Source: Chenopodium formosanum
Taxonomy: Eukaryota > Streptophyta > Magnoliopsida > Caryophyllales > Amaranthaceae
Direction of reading: 5' to 3'
Assembly (NCBI GenBank): GCA_024500155.1
Contig: CM044867.1
Span: forward strand, 27,105,632 to 27,169,631
Length of the DNA stretch: 64,000 nucleotides
The translations under genes were made by a program, and so were the position numbers. Under the pieces are notes generated by a model. The model ran no database searches. It had not been told where the DNA came from and saw only the letters and a list, made by a program, of their open reading frames with translations. The stretch's first letter is position 1; every line of letters begins with the position of its first letter. Of the stretch, positions 45,356 through 55,568 are shown one piece after another.

Positions 45356-46282
45356 GTTTCTCTAAGTACTTAGCCAAAAAGCTGTGTATACAGCTAGGTC
45401 TATTGACCGAGCCATGTAATCAAAGCCATACAGCCGCAACAATGTACTTTTGACAAAATTAATGAAAAGTCAAGCATTGTTGAACTATTTTGCTATTTTA
45501 CTTATCTTTATTTGCATATTATGATTTGTAATTAAAGGCCGAGTGAAATGACTTACTAAGTTGCTTCCAATATAGCAACACGGCTTATCAGTCTTACTGA
45601 GTGGCCGAAGCAACAAGGAAGCAAGATTGCTTCCGATGGAGCAATTCGGCCACGAAAAAAAAAACTGATTCAATTCAGAGAACAATGCGTCCGCACCAAT
45701 TCAAGGCTGAGGCAAGGTATTATGAACTTGTTTAAAAAGCAAGTGTCCTTTACAAGTAGGGCAAGGGCATACCTAGGCGTTTAGCCCAGCCGAGCCAGGA
45801 ATCTCTAAGTTGAGATAATACTTCGGATTTCAAGGGTACGTCCGAGCGATAGTTTCAACGGACTACTCGTACAAAGATAGCTGAACGGCCAATTAAATTG
45901 ATTCGGTGCTTCACCTAGTCCAAGGGTAATCATTACTATGATTTGATTAACTTGCTAATCGTCATACCCTTTAAGGCATAAAGACTACCAAGTTAATCAA
46001 ACATCTTAGAGTATGAACTAGGCAAACACCGAATAAAGGGGCATACCCCTAGGAGCGTACGAAAAACATTCAAAAAGCACAACATTGCAAAAAATTGCTA
46101 AGTATGAAACAGAATTAAAGAACCGCTCAACGGGCGAACGAAATCTTCATTAAACTGACCGCGCAAAAGGCGGCCGAAATGTTTACAAAATCGCTCAAAC
46201 AGACGGCCTCAAAATAAGAACAAAAAGCTGCATAAAGAGAAAGCTGGGAAGCTGAACAGACGGTTGTTGGAGGACCTGAGCT
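45356..46282. other. Spacer between convergent Tat transcription units
   Basis: Non-coding. It contains a duplicated TTGCTTCC.AT..AGCAA phrase (45562-45585 and 45629-45652), and a long imperfect foldback (45901-46034). The right part is the 3'UTR of the antisense gene. Confidence 0.6.
45901..46034. other. Imperfect foldback between int and the antisense gene
   Basis: ATTCGGTGCTTCACCTAGT at 45901 pairs with the inverse of ACTAGGCAAACACCGAAT at about 46017-46034, and TTTGATTAACTTG with CAAGTTAATCAAA further in. The loop is near CCCTTTAAGG (45968-45977). The whole forms an interrupted stem of about 134 nt. Confidence 0.65.
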
Positions 46283-46852
46283 CTACTTAGCCGTATCATC
46301 TTTGGCAGGCTCCTCCGCAACCTTGGCGTCCTCGACCGGAGCGGCCTCGCCGTCCGCCTCCTCCTCCTCATCCTCTCCCTCCCCCTCGTCCTCTCCGGAC
46401 TCGAGAGAAGTAACTACCAGCTCTGGAGGAGGCTGGCCGGCCTTCTTCGCCTCTTCCCTGAGCCAGACATAGTTCAGCCGCTTCTTAAAGCGTTCTTCAT
46501 AGTATGCGGCCTCACCATCATCCACCATCAGCTCGAAGGCATCGAAGAAGTATGCCCTAAGCCTGTCTTCGGTATTCTGCTCAATGCGGACAATTTCCTC
46601 CGCGCTGGGCGGCCGAGGAGCTTTTAGCTGCTCAGCATAGTCCGAAACGGACTTCTTCAAGGCCTCAACCTCGGCCTTCAGCGCGTCCGCTTCGTCCAAA
46701 GTAGACTTAAGGTTGGCTTGGGCAAACTTCAGCTCACTCTTCAAGGCCTCAGACGCCTCGAAGCCCAGCTTCCATTTCTCTTTCTCCAGGACGGCCTCGT
46801 CCCTCTCAACCCGCATGGCCTCCATGGCCAAGGACTCCTCTTCGAGTGCCTT

Positions 46853-48451
46853 TGATAAGTGTTTTATTTGTCCACTTATCATGGCTTTTTAAAACACAAT
46901 TTTGTACTCTTTCCCCTACTTTAATCCCTTTTTCTAACTCCTCTTGTGCTAATTTGCATCTTTTGGCTTCCCCGTTTCCTTTTATGTGTGTGCTCGTGCT
47001 TGTAGGTACGATGAAAAATGGGCTAATAGCATACGCATGAAGAAATACTCTTTGGAAGCAAAGGAAAGCAGGAGCGGGCGTGCAGCCTTTTAGGAGCGGG
47101 CGCTCCTGCCTGAACTGCCACATTCTGCCTCCCCTGCACTTTTAGGAGCGGGCGTGCACCTATTTAGGAGCGGGCGCTCCTCCCTGTTTTCCTACAAACT
47201 GCCTCAAACTGGTGCAAGAGGAGAGGGCGTGCAGAGAGCCCAGGAGCGGGCGCTCCACACCCAGGAGCGGGCGCTCCTCCTTATAGGAGCGGGCGCTCCT
47301 TCTGTTCTGAAGCTCGATTTTGACGGATTTTACGATGTAACTTTTGGGCATATAAAGACGACCCTTGGCTTCAGTTTTTGGGGGATCTTCTTTTCCTTTT
47401 AGTTTTCTTAGACCCTTAGTTCTCTCAACCCTCATTTCTTAGCTTAGAACTTCTCAACTCAATCATTGTAGTAGATTAATTGAAGATTGTTCTCTTGAAT
47501 TCAACAATTTCTCAACTTTGAAGCATTTTAAGTAATCTCTTTCCTCTATCTCTTGCTCTTAATTTTCAATTTTAATTTCTTTGAGTTGATAATTTCTCCC
47601 TTAATCTTGTTTATTTATTCTTGCATGTTTAATCCATCCTTGTTTCATCTCTTTCATAGCTTATTTGAATTCATGAAAACCCTTACTTTAATTGCTAGAT
47701 TAATTTCCACCATGTTTAGTGAGTAGTCTCTTAGTTAGGGGTTGGGTGAAGACCCAACCAAGCTATGGTTAATTGACTTGGAATTATTCATGTGCTACCT
47801 TGGATTGATAGTTGTTTGTGCTTGAATTGATAATTGCATGTGCAATTTGTTGGCCACATTATGCCCATGTGTTCATCCCTCTTCTCACATCGAAAGATGG
47901 GGTTTTGGAGTGAGTCTTTTCTTGTGTAATTAGATTATGCTACTTTCATGATTTTGGATGTTTGGTTTCATTGACTAGGTTGCTTTAGTATGGTAATTAG
48001 GTGAGAAATTCCAATTATTCGAGCTTCATGCTAGTTCGGAGCGATCGAGAGACAAACTCGAGCTAGAAACCCACTCCCTATCCTTGAGACTTAATCCTTA
48101 TCGTGTTAGTGCTTAATCTAGGGAGTACTTATGTTGTGACTTTGAAAGAAGGCAATGATAAGTTCCTTTTCTATCTTCTATGTGTACTCATGATTCGTCT
48201 TTGTTATTGATTCCTTGGCTTTGGTTGGTGTTGAATCCCGTTTCCCCTAGCATTCTTCTATATAGTAGCTAACCATTCAAAACCCAATTTCTGACCGAAT
48301 TAGCTTACAACCGTTTCATACTCTTGGTGTTCTTCGCCTATTCCCTGTGGACACGATCCTCTACTTGCCCTGGACTTGTCTTAGGTTAGTTTTGGTAAAA
48401 ACATTGTTTGGTTTAGGGTGATTGTCCAACGACCGATTATTTCGAGAACCA
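46853..48451 (+). repeat. Athila 5' LTR (1,599 bp)
   Basis: TG...CA ends, and a TATA box (TATAAAG, 47351). The GC-rich repeat array (47070-47299) lies just upstream of the TATA box in U3. It is 21 bp longer than the 3' LTR because of one additional array unit near 47242-47262. Confidence 0.95.
47070..47299 (+). repeat. GC-rich AGGAGCGGGCG array in Athila U3
   Basis: Copies of AGGAGCGGGCGTGCA or AGGAGCGGGCGCTCCT start at 47070, 47092, 47144, 47166, 47242, 47263 and 47284. The first four form two units (15-mer, 7-nt gap, 16-mer) with a 74-bp period, and a diverged third unit begins near 47220. The array ends about 50 bp before the TATA box. Confidence 0.85.
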
Positions 48452-48454
48452 AAA

Positions 48455-48472
48455 TGGCGCCGTTGCCGGGGA
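48455..48472 (+). other. Athila primer-binding site (tRNA-Asp type)
   Basis: TGGCGCCGTTGCCGGGGA starts three bases after the LTR and matches the 3' end of plant tRNA-Asp, the usual primer for Athila elements. Confidence 0.85.
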
Positions 48473-48589
48473 ATGGCGTTAAGCATTGAGTTACTTATGA
48501 GATATGTGAGACTAGTTCATTTGTATAGCTTTATTTTTCTATGTTTTCTTTGACTAACCTACTAATCTCCCTTCTAGTCTTCTTTGTTT

Positions 48590-49609
48590 ATGCCCAAACG
48601 CAGCAATAGGACACTTCCTCTTGTGCCGTTGAATCTCGAGCTTGAAAAAGTAGTAAGGGCAAATCGAAGAGAAAAGAGGGCGAAGGCTAGTGGTGCCACA
48701 TCAAGTGAGCCACAAGTGGTAGTTGAGTCCGATCAATCTAGTTCTAGTGAGACTAGTGGAGAAACCATTCCACTAGAGTCACCAAGGACAAATTCTCCAA
48801 CTTCTCCGCCTCTTCACCAATTTGAGATGGCTCTTCCAAATAAGACTTTGAGAGAATTTGGTGTTCCTCCTCCGTATCAAGAAGCAAGTGGGATTGTTAC
48901 TCCCACTACCGAAGCAAATAATTTCGAGATAAGGCCCGCCCTTATCACCTTGATTGAGGGTCATCAATTCTCCGGGGCAAAGCATGAGGACCCCATTGCG
49001 CATCTAAAGCAATTCACACGGTATTGTAGCACCGTGAAGGCAAATGGGGTGACTCCGGAGTACATTCTTCTAAGCATGTTCAAATTTTCTATTTCGGGAA
49101 GTGCAAGTGATTGGCTCGATAGGTTGACTCCGAATTCATTGACAACTTGGAATGAGGTAACTTCAGCATTCCTTGGGAGGTTCATTCCTCTTGGGAAAAC
49201 GGCGGAGTTGAGGTCCAAGATTTCAAACTTCCAACAAGAGCCCGATGAGTCTCTCTACGATGCTTGGGAGAGATTCAAAAGCTATCAACAACAATGCCCC
49301 CACCATGGGATGGAAGATTGGCTCTTGCTTCATGGATTCTATAGGGGTCTCTTGAGATCGGACCGCATACTCTTAGATGGAGCTTCGGGTGGGCCACTTA
49401 TGAACAAACCACCCGCGGAGGCATTAAAGATCATAGAGGATGTAGTCCAAAACTACACCGATTGGAGCCCCGATGAGAGAAGCACCTCTAAGAGAGGGGG
49501 AAAGTATGAGGTAAATGCTATTAACATGCTTAGTTCAAAATTGGATGCCTTGTCTTCTAAATTCGATCAAATGCAATCTTCTCCCCCTCCTATCTCCCCC
49601 CCTCCCTAA
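48590..49609 (+). CDS. Athila gag, frame lost in a C-run
   Basis: From ATG 48590 (MPKRSNRTLPLVPLNLE) the frame runs to a stop at 49607. The Athila gag core is clear: FEIRPALITLIEGHQFSGAK, then GSASDWLDRLTPNSLTTW and FLGRFIPLGKTAELRSKI, with YDAWERFKSYQQQCPHHG. The frame ends after PPPISPPP, in a C7 run (about 49595-49605). The zinc knuckle that belongs to gag is in the next frame. Confidence 0.85.
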   Translation: MPKRSNRTLPLVPLNLELEKVVRANRREKRAKASGATSSEPQVVVESDQSSSSETSGETIPLESPRTNSPTSPPLHQFEMALPNKTLREFGVPPPYQEASGIVTPTTEANNFEIRPALITLIEGHQFSGAKHEDPIAHLKQFTRYCSTVKANGVTPEYILLSMFKFSISGSASDWLDRLTPNSLTTWNEVTSAFLGRFIPLGKTAELRSKISNFQQEPDESLYDAWERFKSYQQQCPHHGMEDWLLLHGFYRGLLRSDRILLDGASGGPLMNKPPAEALKIIEDVVQNYTDWSPDERSTSKRGGKYEVNAINMLSSKLDALSSKFDQMQSSPPPISPPP

Positions 49610-52600
49610 CTCACGTGCACCTAATTCTTCGAATGATAATGTGTCTATGCAATTGATGTCTTGTGATGTATGTGGTGGTGAAGACCATGCGTCTTCCGAT
49701 TGTTATTTGTTGAATGAGCAATGTTCCCTTTCCCCTTCCATGGAACAAGTCAATAACGTGAATGCTAATCCTAGGTTTGACCCCTACTCCAACACCTACA
49801 ACGAGGGATGGAAACATCACCCTAATTTTGATTGGAGAAGTGGCCAAAACCAAGGGCAAGGTAGTGGTCAAGGTCAAGCTAGTGGTAGTGGTAATTATGT
49901 GTCTAATAATCAACGGAATTATAGAAATGACAATAGATACCAACAAAAAGGCCAATACTCTTCCACTCACAACCCACCCGGTTTTAATGGAGGAGTAAGA
50001 CCAACCATAGCTCCTATCCCTCGACCACCACTCCAAATTCAAGCTCCCCCTCCTCCTAAGTCTAATCTAGAAAGCATGTTGGAGCAATTCATGAACTCCC
50101 AAACTAAAAAGACAAATGACTTAGAGGAAAGCTTAAAGCAAATGCAAACCCACAATAAAATGTTGGAAAATCAAATGGCCCAAATAGCTAGTGCCCTTAA
50201 AGGCAAGTCTAGTACCTCATTGCCTAGCCAAGGTCTAGATCCTAGAGAGCAAGCCAATGCCATTGTAACTAGAAGTGGAAAAAGCTTGGGGGAAGTTCAA
50301 GGGAAGGGAATGCAACATGACTTAGAAGGCGAGAAGTCAAAGGAAAGAGTGATTGAAATGAGTGATTCCCATGGAGAGTTGAGAGTAGAAGAAGAAGAAG
50401 AGAAAAACAAAAAGAAAGAAGTTGAGAAAGAAAAAAAAGAGAGTGAAATCCCGCTACATGTGGCAAAGCTTCCTTTTCCGGGAAGGTTTGCCGGGTCTAG
50501 ACTTGATGAACAATTTGCTAAGTTTTTGGAAGTCTTGAGGAAGCTTTATGTTAACATTCCATTCACCGATGCTATTAAACAAATGCCAACTTATGCTAAA
50601 TTTCTTAAAGACATTTTGAGTAATAAAAGAGAAGTTGACTTTGTGGAAACAATTAATATGCCGGAAAATTGTAGTGCAATTATTCAAAATAAGTTGCCCA
50701 CTAAGCTTAAAGATCCCGGTAGTTTTTCTATTCCATGTGCTATTGGTGAAATGGTAATTGATCGTGCTTTATGTGATCTTGGTGCTAGCATAAGCTTGAT
50801 GCCCCTTTCTATGTGCAAAAGACTTGGCCTAGGAGAGTTAAAGCCCACCAACATTTCCCTTCAATTAGCCGATCGTTCGGTTAAGATGCCTTTGGGAAAA
50901 TTAGAGGATGTCCCCCTTAGGGTGGGCAAACTTTACATTCCGGTGGATTTTATTGTGCTTGATATGGATGAGGACTTGAATGTCCCCATAATTCTAGGTA
51001 GGCCTTTCTTAGCCACGGCGGGGGCCATTATTGACGTGAAACATGGTAAATTGTCTTTACTTGTTGGAAAAGAGAAAGTGGAATTCAAATTGAACCAAGT
51101 TATGAAGTGTCCTTCCAACATGGATGATTGTATGAGTATTGATATTGTTGAGAATGTTATTAATGAATCCATACAATTACATTTGCATAACACTAATGAT
51201 TCTCTTGAGTATGAACTTGAAAGCAAAGATAGGTCTTGCAATGAAGACATGGAGATGGAGCCAATTGAGGAGATTCTTGACTCCACCCCCATGGACAAGG
51301 AAGAAGCAAACCTAGTAATTGGAAAAGAAGAAATGAAGAAACAACTCATGAACGACAATGGTAAGGAATGCCCAAGTGTAGAGCTAAAACCTCTACCATC
51401 CAACTTGAGGTATGAGTTTCTTGGTCCATCTTCTACTTTTCCGGTTATTGTTAATGCTTCATTGGATGAGGTTCAAACCTCGAAATTGTTGAATGTATTA
51501 AGGATGCATCGCAAAGCTTTGGGATATAAAATGGATGATTTGAAAGGTATAAGCCCAACGCTTTGTATGCATCGAATTTCATTGGAGGATGATGCTAAAC
51601 CATCAATTGAAAGACAAAGAAAGCTTAATCCTCCAATGCTTGAAGTGGTCAAGAAGGAAGTTCTTAAACTACTTGCCGCCGGTATCATTTATCCTATTTC
51701 TAATAGTAGATGGGTGGCACCGGTGCAAGTAGTCCCTAAAAAGGGGGGGATGACGGTTATTAAAAATGAAAAAAGTGAACTCATCCCTACTAGAACTATT
51801 ACCGGTTGGAGGATGTGTATAGACTATCGTAGGCTAAACACATCCACCAAGAAAGACCACTTCCCATTACCTTTTATTGATCAAATGTTGGAAAGGCTAG
51901 CATCTCACAAGTATTTTTGTTATCTTGATGGTTATTCCGGGTTCTTTCAAATCCCAATTCACCCGGATGACCAAGAGAAAACAACATTCACTTGTCCATA
52001 TGGCACCTATGCTTACCGTAGGATGCCATTTGGCTTATGCAATGCCCCCGCTACCTTCCAAAGATGTATGATGGCAATTTTTGCGGATATGATTGAAAAA
52101 GAAATGGAAGTTTTTATGGATGACTTCTCGGTTGGGGGAAGTTCTTTTGATGATTGTTTAATTAATCTCACGCGATGTTTGAAAAAGTGTGAAGAGGTCA
52201 ACCTTGTCCTTAATTGGGAAAAATGTCATTTTATGGTTCAAGAAGGCATTGTTCTTGGCCATAAGATCTCCCATGAGGGGATTGAGGTTGATAGGGCTAA
52301 GGTGGATGTAATAGAGAAGCTCCCACCCCCTACTAATGTGAAAGGGGTGAGATCTTTCTTGGGACATGCCGGTTTCCATCGGCGTTTCATCAAGGATTTC
52401 TCTAAAATAGCCAAACCTCTTACTACACTTCTTCAAAAGGAGTGTGATCTTGTATTTGATGATGCTTGTCTAGATGCATTTTGTAGGTTGAAGAATGCAT
52501 TGATCTCGGCACCAATAGTGCAAGCTCCGGATTGGAGCCTCCCCTTTGAACTAATGTGTGATGCAAGTGACACGGCGGTTGGTGCCGTGTTGGGGCAAAA

Positions 52601-53897
52601 GAAAGAAAAGAGGGTGCACGTGATCCACTATGCAAGCAAGACACTGAATGATGCGCAAAAGAACTACACCACGACCGAAAAGGAGCTTCTTGCTGTAATC
52701 TACGCCTTTGACAAGTTCCGTTCCTACCTTTTGGGTTCAAAAACCATTGTCTACACCGACCATTCGGCAATCAAATATCTCATGTCCAAGAAGCATTCAA
52801 AGCCTAGGTTGATGAGATGGGTGCTTGCTTTGCAAGATTTTGATATAGAGGTTAAAGACAAAAAGGGGACGGAAAATTCGGTAGCGGATCATTTGTCAAG
52901 GTTGGAAATCCGAGATGAAAATGTTGATCAACTTCCAATCAATGATGAGCTCAAAGATGATGTTTTGTATGCTATCCAAGCAAAGTCATTGCCTTGGTAT
53001 GCCGATATAGTGAACTACTTGTCTTGTGAGGCAACTCCACCGGAGTTCACCCCTCAACAAAGAAGAAAATTGAAGCATGAGTCGAAAAGGTACATATGGG
53101 ATGATCCTATTTTGTACAAGATAGGGGTGGATGATCTCTTGAGAAGATGTGTTCCCGACGATGAAATTCAAAGTGTGCTTCATATGTGCCACTCATCGCA
53201 ATGTGGTGGTCATATGGGAGCAAACAAAACGGCGGCAAAAGTGTTGCAATGTTTGTTATTTTGGCCTACTCTATTCAAGGATGCATGGGTCTTTGTGAAG
53301 ACTTGTGACAAATGCCAAAGAACCGGGAACATATCAAAAAGAAATGAGATGCCTCAAAATCCGATTTTGGAATTGGAGGTGTTTGATGTTTGGGGGATCG
53401 ACTTCATGGGTCCCTTTCCTTCATCTTACGGTAATCTCTACATTCTAGTAGCGGTGGACTATGTGTCCAAATGGGTGGAAGCTCTTGCATCACCAAAGAA
53501 TGACTCCAAGGTGGTGATGAAGATGTTTAAAAAGATCATATTCCCAAGATTTGGCGTTCCACGGGCTGTGATAAGTGATGGGGGGTCTCATTTTGCTCAT
53601 CGAACATTCAAGGCTTTATTGGTTAAGTACGGAGTACACCATAAGGTGGGTTTGTCCTATCATCCTCAGACAAGCGGCCAAACGGAGGTTTCAAATAGAG
53701 AAATCCAGCTCATTCTTGAGAAGACCGTGGCTAGAAATAAGAAGGATTGGGCGGCAAAACTCGATGATGCCTTATGGGCATACCGTACGGCTTTTAAGAC
53801 ACCCATAGGGACCACTCCTTACAAGTTGGTCTGTGGGAAGTCTTGCCATTTGCCGTGGAATTGGAGCACAAGGCTCAATGGGCAATTAAAGCCTTGA
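49606..53897 (+). CDS. Athila gag C-terminus and pol polyprotein
   Basis: The frame continues from gag across the C-run. It opens with a zinc knuckle (CDVCGGEDHASSDC) and a Gly/Asn/Gln-rich linker. The protease has active-site LCDLGASISLMPL near 50770 and IILGRPFLATAGA near 50990. RT has GWRMCIDYRRLNTSTKKDHF, FCYLDGYSGFFQIPIHPDDQ, MPFGLCNAPATFQRC and catalytic VFMDDFSV near 52110. RNase H contains MCDASDTAVGAVLGQ, TEKELLAVIYAFDKFRSYLL and YTDHSAIKYL. Integrase has the zinc finger (HSSQCGGHMG ... CDKCQRT) and the Asp, Asp and Glu of the DDE core in GIDFMGPF, ISDGGSHF and GQTEVSNRE. The frame is lost near 53855 at SCHLP; the last module is at 53843-54286. Confidence 0.9.
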
Positions 53898-54286
53898 ATT
53901 TTGACCTCAAAAGTGCCGGAGAGAAAAGAATGCTAGACTTGCATGAGCTAGAGGAATTGAGAATGAATGCATACGATAATGCAAGCTCTTACAAGGCAAA
54001 GTCTAAGGAGTTTCATGACAAGTACATTATCAAGAGGGACTTCAAGGAAGGTGATAAGGTTCTTCTCTACAACTCAAGGTTAAAGCTTTTTCCCGGAAAG
54101 CTTAAATCAAGGTGGAGTGGTCCTTTTCAAGTTGTAAAGGTATTTCCCTATGGCTCAATTGAAGTTTGGAGTGAGAGCACCGGAGCATTCAAAGTGAATG
54201 GTCAACGCCTCAAGATTTATTATGAGGGTGACAAGAAAGGTGTGGTTCACTCCATCAAGGTCAAAGAATTCAATGTCTCCGGTTAA
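53843..54286 (+). CDS. Athila integrase C-terminal part (after 1-nt shift)
   Basis: This frame picks up exactly where pol loses frame: VELEHKAQWAIKALNFDLKS normally follows HLP in Athila integrases. It contains the GDKVLLYNSRLKLFPGKL and KSRWSGPFQVVKVFPYGSIE module that ends Athila pol. It is a continuation of the preceding gene, not a separate one. Confidence 0.85.
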   Translation: MPFAVELEHKAQWAIKALNFDLKSAGEKRMLDLHELEELRMNAYDNASSYKAKSKEFHDKYIIKRDFKEGDKVLLYNSRLKLFPGKLKSRWSGPFQVVKVFPYGSIEVWSESTGAFKVNGQRLKIYYEGDKKGVVHSIKVKEFNVSG

Positions 54287-54364
54287 TGTGATCGGAAGGG
54301 CGTCAAGCTAGTGACGTTAAAGAAGCGCTCCCGGGAGGCAACCCGAGTATTTTTGCTTTTACTA

Positions 54365-54406
<42 letters not shown>

Positions 54407-55568
54407 GAGAGAGAGAGATGAAAGAGCTTAAACTAACACTTAACATTTTGAATGCTTTGTTTAGTGTTTTGTTTTGATATAGGTAATTTGCTTGGAGAAA
54501 AGAAAAAGAGGAAGATTTGAGGCTCCAGTTAGGAGCGGGCGCTCCTACCCGAGTGCACGCCCGCTCCTACTAGCAGCAAACAGGCAGGAACTCCAGCAAA
54601 TTGAGGAGCGGGCGCTCCTGAAGGAGTGCACGCCCGCTCCTCTACATCAAAAACTGGCAGAAACTCCAGAAATTGTAGGAGCGGGCGCTCCTAACACCCT
54701 GCACGCCCGCTCCTACTGACTAAAAGGAAGCAGAAGGTTCTTCCAAAGGCAGGAGCGGGCGCTCCTCTTCTTAGGAGCGGGCGCTCCACCCCTGCCGTGT
54801 AAAAAAAAGGGATTTCCCTCTTATCTTTTTTTTTTTACCCACTTTCATCTCCCACCTCTCATTCACCACATTCATATTCTCTCTCCTCTTTACCCACCTC
54901 TTTCTCACTCTAAAAAACCCCATCTTCTCTACCTTCTCTCATCAAAATCATCATCAATCCTTCATTTTTTTCACTCAAAATTTACAAATTCTTACTTTCC
55001 TTCCAATTCTCTTTCTAAAAATCACAAAAATTCACAAATTTGGTCAAAAATTCGAAAACCCACAAAATCTCCATTGAAGAACAAGAGCAAGAAGGTGAAA
55101 GCTTGAAGAAGGAGGAGCAAATTTGGGTAGTCTTGGAGGATTTTAGAGTATTTTCATACTCTATTTGGTATAATCCACTTCTCTACTCAACTTTCTTTTT
55201 CAAATTTTCATAATTATTGTTTATTTCATACAAATTGTGTAGTTAATTGCATGATTGGTTAGAATTGAACAATTATTGTTGTTTATGGAGAATTGTTAGA
55301 GAAAATTGTGAATGATTTTTAGAATAGTTGAAATTGTGATTGAAAATTACATAAACATTGTGATTTTGTGAATGTGGTTTGTGTGAAATTAGTGAAGTGC
55401 ATTGTTGTTGGAATTTTTGTGTTGGAATATATTGTTGGTTGTGTTGTGGAACAGGTACTTTTGGATTTTTAAAGGGGGTTTGAAGTTAAGGGTGTGTGTG
55501 GAGTTGTTTGTTGTTAAGTGTTTTTCCTAATTACCCCTTTTCCAAACTAAAAGAAAAAGAAAAAAAAA
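54287..55568 (+). other. Athila post-pol untranslated region
   Basis: It contains a 38-A tract (54368-54405), the GC-rich hairpin array (54531-54787), and a long CT-rich leader-like stretch (54840-55060) before the third gene, which may have its own promoter. Confidence 0.6.
54531..54787 (+). repeat. 73-bp tandem hairpin array in Athila
   Basis: Units begin at 54531, 54604, 54677 and 54751. The first three each contain AGGAGCGGGCGCTCCT, 7 variable bases, then TGCACGCCCGCTCCT, so each can fold into a hairpin with a GGAGCGGGC / GCCCGCTCC stem. Spacers of about 35 bp vary. The layout is the reverse complement of the U3 array at 47070-47299. Confidence 0.85.

Noticed and set aside
46806..47435. 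Minus-strand open frames within the Athila LTRs
   Set aside because: They are repeated in both LTRs and arise from the repeat array. No family similarity.
54492..54719. Small + strand open frame over the Athila hairpin array
   Set aside because: Its codons are the GC-rich repeats themselves, it has no known domain, and other array copies give unrelated frames.
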